Positions 1 through 8,242 of a DNA stretch of 43,889 nucleotides are shown piece by piece (within the stretch, counting starts at the first letter, position 1; each line of letters starts with the position of its first letter). This DNA comes from CAYQQR01 sp964420035. GTDB taxonomy: Bacteria > Bacteroidota > Bacteroidia > Bacteroidales > SM23-62. The notes below the pieces were generated by a model that was not told the DNA's origin, made no database searches, and was given only the letters and a program-made list of their open reading frames with translations. The DNA is taken from positions 1-43,889 of the forward strand of contig CAYQQR010000037.1 of assembly GCA_964420035.1 (NCBI GenBank), read 5' to 3'. The position numbers were made by a program, and so were the translations under genes.

Positions 1-120
1 CGTCTCAAGGTCTCAGCGTCTCAAGGTCTCAGCGTCTCAAGGTCTCAGCGTCTCAGCGTCTCAATGTCTCAACGTCCTGTATTTTGAACCGCCCATCACG
101 TACCGTCCGTCGTCCGTGGT
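1..120. repeat. Octamer tandem array plus conserved tail (copy 1)
   Basis: Positions 1-72 hold about nine 8-bp units of the form NGTCTCAR (CGTCTCAA alternating with GGTCTCAG). They are followed by a tail, CAACGTCCTGTATTTTG, and by CCGT/CGTCCGTGGTC words up to about 120. A second copy with a different octamer (ATGTCTCT) but the same tail lies at 20478-20580. Both copies sit just downstream of the 3' end of a minus-strand gene. The left edge is cut by the window, so the true array may be longer. Confidence 0.85.
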
Positions 121-258
121 CTTTCTCTGCTCTGTGGTTCTCAATTTTACTCTGTGCCACTCTGTGACCTTATAAATTGCGGATTGCGTATTGCGGATTA
201 TCACACTCATGCCCGGGACCCTTGCTCAATCAGTAATCCGTAATCAGTAATCCGTAAT
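121..258. repeat. Spacer built of CTCTGTG and heptamer words
   Basis: After three CTCTGTG words (about 129-168) come two 7-bp tandem arrays. At 176-196 there are three units, ATTGCGG, ATTGCGT and ATTGCGG. At 231-258 there are four units, CAGTAAT and CCGTAAT alternating twice. The spacer lies downstream of actC. No gene or clear terminator is seen in it. Confidence 0.8.
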
Positions 259-274
259 TATCATCCTGAATCCA

Positions 275-1636
275 TTAATCATACTTTCGTTTACCAATAT
301 GCAAAACACTCTTCACCTCACTCACTGCCATTACCGGTATATACCGGAAGAACAGCAGTACCCCGACCACGAAAATACCGATGGTCCCCACATAGGTCCC
401 GACTTCCACCCAGGTGGGCGAATAGGAGGCCCAGCTGGAGGGAAGGTAATCCTTGCTCAGGGAGGTGATGACTATATTGAATCTTTCAAACCACATGCCC
501 ACGTTGATGACCAGGGAAATAACAAGCATGATCCACAGGTTCCTCCTGAATTTTTTGACCCAGAACAACTGGGGTACGATGGCATTGCAAATGATCATGC
601 CCCAGAACTGTAGGGCGTGTTCGCCGGTGAGGCGGTTTCTAAAAAAGGTATATTGCTCATAAGGACTGCCGGAATACCAGGCTACAAAGATCTCCGTCAG
701 ATAAGCCGTAGCCATGATCAGGGAGATGAAGATCAGGATGCGGGCTATGGCATCCAGGTGCCCGTCTGTGACATAATCTCCAAGATTGTAGATCTTGCGG
801 ATCAGGATCATCAGGGTCATCACCATGGCAAAACCGGAAAAGATGGCTCCCACCACAAAGTAAGGCGGAAAGATGGTGGTATGCCAGCCCGGTTCCACGG
901 ATACGGCAAAGTCGGTGGACACGATGGAGTGGACCGATACGACCAGGACAGCGGCGATCCCTCCCAGTATGAATGCCAGGGATTCGAATCGCAGCCATTG
1001 CCGGGACGAGCCGGTCCAGCCCATGCTGAAAAATCCGTACAGGGCCTTCTTGATCTTCGACCGGGTGCGGTCGCGTATGGTTGCAAAGTCGGGCAGCATG
1101 CCCAGGTACCAGAAGGAAAAGGAGATCAGCAGGTATGCCGTAATGGCAATGAAATCCCAGAACAAGGGGGAATTGAAATTCACCCATAAGGGTCCCCGGG
1201 TATTGGGATAAGGAATAATATAAAAGGCCAGCCAGATCCGTCCCATGTGCAAGGCGGGAAAGATGGCCGCCACACCCACGGCAAATACCGTCATGGCTTC
1301 CGCTGCCCGGTTGATCGAGGTACGCCATTTTTGCCGCAGGATCAGCAGGAAGATGGAAAATGCCGTTCCGGCGTGCCCGATCCCGATCCACCAGACGAAA
1401 TTGATGATGGCCCAGCCCCAGCCTACGGTATTGTTAACCCCCCAGGTCCCGATCCCCTTGGCCACGGTCACGTACATGGCATAGATCCCCCACAAGGTTG
1501 CTACCGTTCCCAGGAACATCCCGATGAACCACCAGGCTCCCGGTTGCTTGTCAATGGGCGCCAGGATCTCCCGGGAAATGTCTCCCAGTTTCTTGTCACC
1601 CTTTATCAGCGGTCCGCGAACGTCTCGTTTGTACAT
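275..1636 (-). CDS. actC: Alternative complex III membrane subunit ActC (NrfD/PsrC-like)
   Basis: A 453-residue polytopic membrane protein of the NrfD/PsrC family. In alternative complex III the ActC subunit sits in the inner membrane, binds menaquinol and passes electrons toward the ActB iron-sulfur domain. The sequence shows about ten hydrophobic segments separated by short charged loops. Its N-terminal cytoplasmic stretch has the usual KGDKKLGDISREI-type start, and the segment GWGWAIINFVWWIGIGHAG matches the conserved second helix of NrfD proteins. It lies 18 bp after the end of actB on the same strand, so it is very probably co-transcribed with actB and actA. In this family actD, actE and actF usually follow; they would lie beyond the left edge of the window. 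Length is normal for ActC. The identification rests on family pattern plus gene order. Confidence 0.93.
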   Translation of the reverse strand: MYKRDVRGPLIKGDKKLGDISREILAPIDKQPGAWWFIGMFLGTVATLWGIYAMYVTVAKGIGTWGVNNTVGWGWAIINFVWWIGIGHAGTAFSIFLLILRQKWRTSINRAAEAMTVFAVGVAAIFPALHMGRIWLAFYIIPYPNTRGPLWVNFNSPLFWDFIAITAYLLISFSFWYLGMLPDFATIRDRTRSKIKKALYGFFSMGWTGSSRQWLRFESLAFILGGIAAVLVVSVHSIVSTDFAVSVEPGWHTTIFPPYFVVGAIFSGFAMVMTLMILIRKIYNLGDYVTDGHLDAIARILIFISLIMATAYLTEIFVAWYSGSPYEQYTFFRNRLTGEHALQFWGMIICNAIVPQLFWVKKFRRNLWIMLVISLVINVGMWFERFNIVITSLSKDYLPSSWASYSPTWVEVGTYVGTIGIFVVGVLLFFRYIPVMAVSEVKSVLHIGKRKYD

Positions 1637-1654
1637 GGGCTGATACTTTTGCTG

Positions 1655-4621
1655 TTAACTTTCCCCTTGCTCCCTGTTCCTCACCTTGGTCAGGTAACCC
1701 ACCGACGGAAGGGTATGGAGCTCTTCCAGCAGATGGTATTTTCTTTGTTGTTTGAACAATTGCGATACACGGCTTTCCGGGTCGTTCAGGTTCCCAAACA
1801 CCAGTGCATCGGCCGGGCAGGCCTGTTCACAGGCCGTTTTGATCTCCCCGTCCCTGATCTGCCTGTTCTCCAGCTTGGCATCCTGTTTTGCCTGTTGTAT
1901 CCGTTGAACGCAGAAGGAGCATTTTTCAACCACACCCCTTTCCCTCACGGTTACATCCGGGTTCAGGACCATCTTGCCCAACTGTGAATTCTGATGATAA
2001 TCAAACTCCTTGTTGTTGACATACCCGAACCAGTTGAATCTCCTTACCCGGTACGGGCAGTTGTTGATACAATACTTGGTACCGATGCAACGGTTGTAGG
2101 ACATCTGGTTGATCCCCTCGTTGCTGTGATTGGTGGCCGATACGGGACAGACATTCTCACAGGGGGCATTGTCGCAATGCTGGCACATTACCGGTTGATG
2201 CACTGTGGCGGGATGATCGCTGTCTCCTTCATAGTAACGGTCGATCCGGATCCAGTGCATGATCCTCCTTCTTTTCACCTCCTGCTTTCCGACAACGGCA
2301 ACGTTGTTTTCCGCCTGGCAGGCAATGACGCAGGCATTGCAACCCGTGCATTTATTCAGGTCAATGGCCATGCCCCAGTGAAAACCATCGAACTCCGGTT
2401 TGTCATAGAGGGTGGTATGATGTTTCTCTACTTCCAGGTGCTTCTCATTCCCGCTGTAAGAATTTTTCTTATAATCATCCAGGTTGGTCTCCCGCACGAT
2501 CTCCCGGCCTTCCATATGGAAATGCTCCTGGGTCAGGGCCGGTTCATGCTTTTTATCTGTATGACTGATGTTCACGGGGGCAGAGTAATATACCCGGTGA
2601 CCGTCGACCATCCTGCTCAGGGGATACAGGTTGGTCCCGGTTCCGTCGGCCACCTTGCCGGTATCTTTCCTTCCGTAACCCAGGGCAGCAGAGATCGTGT
2701 TGTAGGTCTGCCCGGGCTGGATCAGCACGGGAAGATCAAAGCGGTCATTGATGTAAATGATATCTCCCTGCTGCCATCCTTTTTCTTCCGCCAAACGGGG
2801 GGATACCGCCGCATAATTATCCCAGGCCACCTTGGTAATGGCATCGGGCAGTTCCATTAACCAGGGATTGTTGGCGTATTTTCCGGACCCTACTCCTTCA
2901 TTGATATATAGCTGAAGCTCGATAACCTTTTCGCCGGTCATCACCCCGGTACGGTCCATGATCGCCTGCAGGTCCACTCCTTGAAATATGGGGGCTCCGC
3001 GGTTGGTCCTTTTTGAATACACCCCTTTTTGAAGACATAGTTTATAAAACCGGTCCGGATCATGAATGGATGACTGACCGTTGAAATGGCTTTCTATCCA
3101 ATATTTTTTCAGGTAGACATCATATTCTTCCTGCAGGTCCATCCACCGTAACAGGGAAACTTCAGCCTGCCGGGTATTAAAGAGGGGCTGGATCAGGGGC
3201 TGCTGCAGACTGAAATGATCACTTACTGCTTCAGCATCTCCCCAGGATTCCAGGTAATGATGAACCGGCGCCAGTGCTTTGCACAAGCTTGTGGTTTCAT
3301 TGGGTGCCGTATGCATACCCACGGTCATGGGCACCTGCTTCATCCCTTCCCTGAAAGCATCCGTATCATGATAGTCATAGGCAGGATTGACCCCGTGGAT
3401 GAACAGGGTCTGCACACCGCCTTCTTTCATCCGGTTTACCAGCCGTTCCATTGCTCTGTCATCGGCCCGGCGGGTATTGAGGGTTCTGGAAAGGTCAAGG
3501 GTCTGGCCGTAATTACCCAGCATCTCATTGATGGCATTGACCAGCAGCTGGATGCTCAGTTGATTGGTCCCCGAAACGACGAGCGAACGACCCTGGTTAC
3601 GTATTAATTCCTCAGCCAGCTTTTCGGTATCCAGGGGCGAATCCGGAACACTGTAAACCGGCCTGCCCAGCTTTGACGCAATCTGATTGTACAGATTGGC
3701 AAGGACCAGCTGCTCTTCGGATGGTTTGATCTGCATTCTCAGATCTGCATTGCTGCCGGTTACCGAAAGTCCCGACTCGATCTGTATGTGCCGGTTCATG
3801 GCAGTTTGACCTTCAGCCACATATCTTCTTCCGCTGTATTGATGGGTATAGATGGTGGGGGACAGCCAGCTTCCCAGGAAATCACATTGCACCCCGACCA
3901 CCAGGTCGGCCTTGCTGAAATCATAGACGGGGATCCCCCGCTTACCGTATGTTATCCGGTTGGCTTCCAACATGGCGGAATGAGAAGCAACGTCATAATA
4001 AACGATCTCCAGGCGGGGATGCTTTGAAGAGAACTCACCGAGGAGCTTGAGAAATGCCGGTGAAATGACGGTGGAAGTCAGGAAGACCGCTTCACCCTCC
4101 CCTTCCAGGCTCGCTCTTACGGTCCGGTCGATCTCGTCCCAACTCGTTTCTTTACCCTCGAGCAAGGGCTGCTTCAGGCGGGCATCGTCGTAAAGACTGA
4201 GCACGGAGGCCTGCATTCTCGCGTTGGTGCCGTGGGGGGTAAGGGGTGAAAGGGTATTGGCTTCTATCTTTATGGGACGTCCGTCCCTGCTTTTTACCAG
4301 TATGCCGGCATATTCCTCCCCGTCAAAATAACTGGTGGCATAATGGAAAGCCTTGCCAGGAACGACCTGCTCGGGCTGATCCAGGTAAGGGATGGCTTTA
4401 CGCACAGGACGTTTGCAACTGGCTACCACCGCGGCCGAAGTAACACTGAAGCCCAGCAGCTTCATAAAATCCCTCCTGCCGGACTTCATGTTCACGGTCT
4501 TGCTGTCCAGAAGATCCAGTATCTCATTCCTGTGCTTCGAAGCCGAAGCCTCATGGGCCACCTTCAGCTTCTTCCCGTCCCGTTCGTTGAAGCTTTTCCA
4601 GTATCGTTTCTTATCGGACAT
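1655..4621 (-). CDS. actB: Alternative complex III iron-sulfur subunit ActB
   Basis: A 988-residue fusion typical of ActB: an N-terminal molybdopterin-oxidoreductase-like part without visible cofactor ligands, then a C-terminal ferredoxin-like part. A twin-arginine motif (GRRDFMKLLG, near residues 48-57) is followed by a hydrophobic stretch and VVASC, so the protein is probably Tat-exported and lipid-anchored at the Cys. The C-terminal quarter carries four cysteine groups, beginning with CTGCNACVIACQ, CQHCDNAPCENVCP, CIGTKYCINNCP and CSFCVQRI, consistent with several [4Fe-4S]/[3Fe-4S] clusters. It relays electrons between ActC and the multihaem ActA. The gene sits between actA and actC. The gap to actA is unusually long (176 bp) for this operon and is filled with repeats. 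Function is inferred from family and order. Confidence 0.94.
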   Translation of the reverse strand: MSDKKRYWKSFNERDGKKLKVAHEASASKHRNEILDLLDSKTVNMKSGRRDFMKLLGFSVTSAAVVASCKRPVRKAIPYLDQPEQVVPGKAFHYATSYFDGEEYAGILVKSRDGRPIKIEANTLSPLTPHGTNARMQASVLSLYDDARLKQPLLEGKETSWDEIDRTVRASLEGEGEAVFLTSTVISPAFLKLLGEFSSKHPRLEIVYYDVASHSAMLEANRITYGKRGIPVYDFSKADLVVGVQCDFLGSWLSPTIYTHQYSGRRYVAEGQTAMNRHIQIESGLSVTGSNADLRMQIKPSEEQLVLANLYNQIASKLGRPVYSVPDSPLDTEKLAEELIRNQGRSLVVSGTNQLSIQLLVNAINEMLGNYGQTLDLSRTLNTRRADDRAMERLVNRMKEGGVQTLFIHGVNPAYDYHDTDAFREGMKQVPMTVGMHTAPNETTSLCKALAPVHHYLESWGDAEAVSDHFSLQQPLIQPLFNTRQAEVSLLRWMDLQEEYDVYLKKYWIESHFNGQSSIHDPDRFYKLCLQKGVYSKRTNRGAPIFQGVDLQAIMDRTGVMTGEKVIELQLYINEGVGSGKYANNPWLMELPDAITKVAWDNYAAVSPRLAEEKGWQQGDIIYINDRFDLPVLIQPGQTYNTISAALGYGRKDTGKVADGTGTNLYPLSRMVDGHRVYYSAPVNISHTDKKHEPALTQEHFHMEGREIVRETNLDDYKKNSYSGNEKHLEVEKHHTTLYDKPEFDGFHWGMAIDLNKCTGCNACVIACQAENNVAVVGKQEVKRRRIMHWIRIDRYYEGDSDHPATVHQPVMCQHCDNAPCENVCPVSATNHSNEGINQMSYNRCIGTKYCINNCPYRVRRFNWFGYVNNKEFDYHQNSQLGKMVLNPDVTVRERGVVEKCSFCVQRIQQAKQDAKLENRQIRDGEIKTACEQACPADALVFGNLNDPESRVSQLFKQQRKYHLLEELHTLPSVGYLTKVRNREQGES

Positions 4622-4647
4622 TATTCGTGTTCATTTCAAAATGTGAC

Positions 4648-4698
4648 TCGGCTTCGCCTGTTCCTCGTTCCCCCGAGTACTCGGGGTCGCTGTCCCTC
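4648..4698. repeat. Dispersed palindromic repeat (inverse of 9133-9180)
   Basis: About 48 bp centred on the perfect 16-bp palindrome CCCCGAGTACTCGGGG at 4671-4686. The reverse complement recurs, nearly identical, at about 9133-9180 in the thyA-folA spacer. It lies between actA and actB, inside what should be one transcript, so it may form an RNA hairpin there. Confidence 0.85.
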
Positions 4699-4748
4699 CT
4701 GTTGAGGCTTATACCTTAAAAATATCTTCAATAATGATTTTTTGAAAA

Positions 4749-4799
4749 ATTCGAATTTCTAATTTCGTTTCGGATTTCGATATTCGAATTTCTAATTTC
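4749..4799. repeat. AT-rich heptamer array touching the actA stop
   Basis: Seven 7-bp words of the type TTCGAAT/TTCTAAT/TCGGATT run in tandem. The 18-mer ATTCGAATTTCTAATTTC occurs twice (4749-4766 and 4782-4799). The array ends at the actA stop codon (4798-4800), so it begins directly downstream of that gene in the direction of transcription. Confidence 0.75.
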
Positions 4800-5937
4800 A
4801 ATAATGGCATTTCATACACTCAATCCCCCCGACATCCTCAACCGTCACTGCATCCTTCTCTCCATTCTTTATCTGTTCATGCAACCGTTCATATTCCTTG
4901 TAAAACTCGTTGTCAAAAAACTGCACCCCGGTTTCCCGGTGGCATTCGATGCACCAACCCATGGAAATGTCGGTGACGGCCTCGATCCTGTACATTTCCT
5001 CCACCGCCCCGTGACATTCCCGGCATTCCAGTGAGGCCACACCCACATGCTGGGCATGACTGAAAAAGGCGTGGTCGGGAAGGTTATACACCCGCACCCA
5101 TTCGACCGGGGTATTGCTTTCTTTCACCTCATGGATCTTATCGATCTCCCAGCGTCCCGAATTCGTTCCCTCACGGATCAGCTCATGACAATTCAAACAA
5201 ACATTTGCAGAGGGGATCCCGGCGGATTTTGAATATTCCGCCGTGGTATGGCAATAGTTGCAGGCGATCCGGTTCTGCCCCGCGTGGATCTCATGAGAAA
5301 ATTTGATGGGCTGATCGGGGGAATAGCCTTTGGAACGACCGATGGCTATGGCCTCCTGCACCGTGGTTTCCACCAGGTGAAATCCGGCAACCAGTAGGAC
5401 CAGGAGATGGACAGCGCGGTAGGGTACCTTCTTGGTAATGATCAGATCCGTGATCGCACCGAAGAAAAAGATCAGCGCCAGGATAAAGAGCAGCCTTTGG
5501 GTGATCACGGGCTTTTTCTCCCGCAGGCCCCTTTCGCTTATAACATCCATGTAGGCTTTGAGCAATTCCACCTCCCCTGTAGTGCGCTCTATACCTTCAT
5601 GGGCCTTTGACATTACTTTGCCGGTGGGATTACTCAGTACCCGGCCCAGGTCCTCAATACTTTTCTCCTTGTATTTCAGCGCTATTTCATACGCGGAAGG
5701 GTTCCAGTTCAGGGTGTCCACCACCATGGTATTGTGGCAGGAAGCGCAATTGACCGCGGTACCGTCCGTGGGGATCAAGCCATAGAATAAACGCTCACCG
5801 CGTTGAATCTCGCTATGGGTATATTTAGGGGATGCTTCCCTGGCATCAGGAGAATCATCAGCAGCAGAAACACGAGGGAAAAGGAAAATAATAAAAAAAA
5901 GGATTGTTGTGGAGGCTGTACATCCGGACTTACGAAT
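4798..5937 (-). CDS. actA: Alternative complex III multihaem cytochrome c subunit ActA; N-terminus uncertain
   Basis: A periplasmic membrane-anchored multihaem cytochrome c that takes electrons from ActB. Six CxxCH motifs are visible: CASCH near the start, then CNYCH, CLNCH, CRECH, CIECH and CMKCH. Two hydrophobic helices lie between the first haem and the other five. That equals the family's pentahaem domain plus an N-terminal monohaem part. The first TTG (5778) is not the start: the frame is clearly coding upstream (KYTHSEIQRGERLFYG, and before it a signal-peptide-like TTILFFIIFLFPRVSAADD). No ATG exists in that frame before a TGA at 5944-5946; the only early candidate is ATT at 5937. Alternatively translation starts at ATG 5951 in another frame, and one T is missing from the T8 run at 5893-5900. 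End and function are secure; the start is not. Confidence 0.85.
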   Translation of the reverse strand: MRKSGCTASTTILFFIIFLFPRVSAADDSPDAREASPKYTHSEIQRGERLFYGLIPTDGTAVNCASCHNTMVVDTLNWNPSAYEIALKYKEKSIEDLGRVLSNPTGKVMSKAHEGIERTTGEVELLKAYMDVISERGLREKKPVITQRLLFILALIFFFGAITDLIITKKVPYRAVHLLVLLVAGFHLVETTVQEAIAIGRSKGYSPDQPIKFSHEIHAGQNRIACNYCHTTAEYSKSAGIPSANVCLNCHELIREGTNSGRWEIDKIHEVKESNTPVEWVRVYNLPDHAFFSHAQHVGVASLECRECHGAVEEMYRIEAVTDISMGWCIECHRETGVQFFDNEFYKEYERLHEQIKNGEKDAVTVEDVGGIECMKCHY

Positions 5938-5985
5938 TTCGGATCATTCATTTTTGATCTTCCAGGTTCGGGAAGGCCGACAAAG

Positions 5986-5993
5986 CAAAAATA
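5986..5993 (-). promoter_or_regulatory. Candidate promoter -7 element for the act cluster
   Basis: On the minus strand the sequence reads TATTTTTG, matching the Bacteroidota -7 consensus TAnnTTTG, about 35-50 bp before either candidate actA start. No TTTG was found at the expected 19-21 bp upstream, so this is a half-site call. Confidence 0.35.
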
Positions 5994-6079
5994 GCAATAT
6001 TTGGTTTCGGCCTCTTTGGGGCCAAGTTGACCCTCCTTATTTAAAATCATTCTAAATTACTAATCATGGATGGACGGAA

Positions 6080-6904
6080 TTATCTAAAGATCATAATGTA
6101 GCCTTTGTCCTGGCTCAGGGGGCGACCGTCTTCGGCTTCCAGGGTGAAGTAGTATAAGCCCGGACTCACCTTTTGTCCGGTAGTGAGTCTTCCATCCCAC
6201 AACACGGTTGGAGAATATAGTTCATAAATGAGTTTGCCGCTTTTGGAGAATATTCTTAAACGATATGGAGTTACGCCATTGGTACGGATATAAAAATTGT
6301 CGTTGTAAGAGTCGTCGTTCGGACTGAAAAAAGTGGGGATTTCGAGGATATCCTCCACGGCAACGTTCCTGAAGCTGGTATCCGCGCATCCATGGGAGCT
6401 GGTCACGGTGAGACCCACCGGATAAACCCCGGCCTCCGGGAAGGTGTGAATGACGGTTCTCCGGTTTTCTGCTGTTTCACCATCGAGGTTCCAGCTATAA
6501 TCAAAACTGTCGGAAGTATCGTATTGGGCAACGCAACGCAGAACCACCGTATAACTTCCTATACCCAGGGTATCGGTATAGGAAAAAACGGCCCGCGGGG
6601 TCAAATGCACGCGTATGTAATCGTTTTTGGTTTCAACCAGGGTTCCGTTCACACTCATGCTTAAGGTATAGGTACCGGAAGTATCGTAGATAGTTTGGGT
6701 GATGGCCCCGCTGCCGGTGGAACCGTTACCGAAATCCCATGTAACCGAGTTCACCGTATCGATCAGTGCCGTAGAGGTCATACTGAAGGTCACGTCCAGA
6801 GGATGACATCCCTCAGTGGTATCCGCCGTAAAGCTATACTGGGGAAAAGCGGAACTGCTGAAAAATAAAGAAAACCAAATCAGGATGTACCTGGAAAATT
6901 TCAT
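6080..6904 (-). CDS. Secreted PKD-domain protein with gliding-motility type C-terminal domain
   Basis: The start is placed at ATG 6904 (MKFSRYILIW), since that gives a clean signal peptide ending near SSSAFPQ; an upstream in-frame ATG at 6949 would add an unneeded extension. The 274-residue product has two PKD-type beta-sandwich repeats, with WDFGNGSTGSG and YSWNLDGE typical of PKD strands. The C-terminal ~85 residues begin with IPTFFSPNDDSYND and continue through LRIFSKSGKLIYE and WDGR to a short end. This is the gliding-motility/CHU_C-type C-terminal domain that serves as a type B sorting signal for type IX secretion in Bacteroidota. It is therefore probably exported to or through the outer membrane, with a binding or adhesive role. 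The ligand is unknown. Confidence 0.85.
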   Translation of the reverse strand: MKFSRYILIWFSLFFSSSAFPQYSFTADTTEGCHPLDVTFSMTSTALIDTVNSVTWDFGNGSTGSGAITQTIYDTSGTYTLSMSVNGTLVETKNDYIRVHLTPRAVFSYTDTLGIGSYTVVLRCVAQYDTSDSFDYSWNLDGETAENRRTVIHTFPEAGVYPVGLTVTSSHGCADTSFRNVAVEDILEIPTFFSPNDDSYNDNFYIRTNGVTPYRLRIFSKSGKLIYELYSPTVLWDGRLTTGQKVSPGLYYFTLEAEDGRPLSQDKGYIMIFR

Positions 6905-6949
6905 GTAACAGCTTATTCTACGTAAAAATAGAAATTTAAGAAGATGCAC

Positions 6950-8053
6950 TTATATTTTTTCCGTCAACTTTTTAACCACGCGGAACTCACTGAAAAATTC
7001 CTTGGCAAATACGCGGATCACGGTATAGGTGGGAATGGCGAGTATCATTCCGGGAATGCCGGCCAGACTTCCGGCCATGAGGATCACCAGAAAGATCTCA
7101 AGGGGATGGGCCCTCACGGAACTGGAAAAAATAAGCGGTTGAAAAAGAATGTTGTCAACGACCTGGGTAATCAGTACAACGATCACCATATAACCGATCA
7201 TGGGCAACAGTTCCGTATATAAAGGAAGCTCCAGGTGGGTTGCAATTCCCAGCAGGATCCCTATGGTCCCCCCAATGATCGGACCCAGGTAAGGTACGAT
7301 GTTCAGCAATCCGATGACCAACCCTATCACCAGGGAATGAGAAAATCCGACGCCTGCAATGGTCATGCCCACGGTGATAAGGGTAATGATCCCTGTTATC
7401 TGTCCCCCTATACCAATAAAATAACGCCTCAGCAAGTTCCGTGTGGATAAGAGTGAATTTCGGACGCCCTCTTCATATTTGGCGGGTACGAGCAAAACTA
7501 TGGCATTGGTGAACATGTGTTTTTCCTTGAGGAAGAAAAAGGTAATAAAGGAAATTGAAAAGGCAGCAATAAAAAGGTTGCCCAGTATATTGAAGATGGA
7601 AGCAAAGAAATTTGACAGAAAAGAAATGCTTAAGATACTGCGGACCTTTTCTTCAATGTACACTTCAAACTTCGGGGCATCCTCATTCATGGTATTAAAC
7701 TCATAATACAGCAACTTGATCTTCTCAAAGGGGTCTTTGAACTGCTGGATGATCTGGTCCGGATTGGTCCGGGAAAGCTGATTCGCCTCATTGGCCACCA
7801 GGGGAACAAATATCCGGAAGAAACCGAAGATCACCGCCCATAAAATTATGAGCGTAAGCAATGCACTGATGGAACGGGGAATCCTGAACCGGCCGATCCT
7901 GATCCTGTTCAGTAATTCGGTCACCGGACGGCCGACCAGGGAAAACAAACCGGCAATTAAAATATAAGCCACGATATTGGAAAAATACCAGAGGATCACC
8001 CCCAGGATCCCGAGCCCGAGAAAGATCAGTAAATACTTGCCAAATTTCTGCAT
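6950..8053 (-). CDS. AI-2E family permease (PerM-like)
   Basis: A polytopic inner-membrane protein of the AI-2E transporter (UPF0118/PerM) family. The start at 8053 (MQKFGKYLLIF) is preferred over the ATG at 8077 because it leads straight into the first helix and leaves room for a promoter core at 8075-8082. The sequence shows about seven to eight helices, a large extracytoplasmic segment after the third helix (about residues 85-150), and the family's conserved region around IGLLNIVPYLGPIIGG. A second hallmark is the VVDNILFQPLIFSSSV stretch toward the end. Members export small molecules or sodium; the substrate cannot be told from sequence. It lies 45 bp upstream of the PKD gene on the same strand. 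Confidence 0.88.
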   Translation of the reverse strand: MQKFGKYLLIFLGLGILGVILWYFSNIVAYILIAGLFSLVGRPVTELLNRIRIGRFRIPRSISALLTLIILWAVIFGFFRIFVPLVANEANQLSRTNPDQIIQQFKDPFEKIKLLYYEFNTMNEDAPKFEVYIEEKVRSILSISFLSNFFASIFNILGNLFIAAFSISFITFFFLKEKHMFTNAIVLLVPAKYEEGVRNSLLSTRNLLRRYFIGIGGQITGIITLITVGMTIAGVGFSHSLVIGLVIGLLNIVPYLGPIIGGTIGILLGIATHLELPLYTELLPMIGYMVIVVLITQVVDNILFQPLIFSSSVRAHPLEIFLVILMAGSLAGIPGMILAIPTYTVIRVFAKEFFSEFRVVKKLTEKI

Positions 8054-8074
8054 AAGAACCGCTTTAAGACACAT

Positions 8075-8082
8075 CAAATTTA
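8075..8082 (-). promoter_or_regulatory. Candidate -7 element for the AI-2E family gene
   Basis: The minus strand reads TAAATTTG, matching TAnnTTTG, 21 bp before the chosen ATG (8053). No matching -33 element is evident. It supports choosing the shorter start. Confidence 0.4.
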
Positions 8083-8216
8083 TAATTTTCCCTGATGATT
8101 CATCACTTTCCCCGGATTGTTTCAGCTTTAGAAATCATCAGGTCCGTCAAGTATTCTCCGGGTTATTAACCGCGGGATGTGAACAAAAACATCTTCAATG
8201 CCTTCCGGGTTTTATT

Positions 8217-8224
8217 TACATTTG
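8217..8224 (+). promoter_or_regulatory. Candidate -7 element for thyA
   Basis: TACATTTG fits TAnnTTTG and lies 18 bp before the thyA ATG at 8243, giving a short leader. It excludes the longer reading starting at 8198. No TTTG is seen 19-21 bp upstream. Confidence 0.45.
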
Positions 8225-8242
8225 GCACAAATACGGGAAGGC

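Noticed and set aside
1994..2860. 288-residue plus-strand ORF within actB
   Set aside because: Antisense to the cysteine-rich ActB coding frame, which is certain; no start signal or family pattern.
5775..6050. A separate 91-residue membrane protein upstream of actA
   Set aside because: Its hydrophobic part overlaps the actA signal region in another frame; it is better explained as the frameshifted start of actA.
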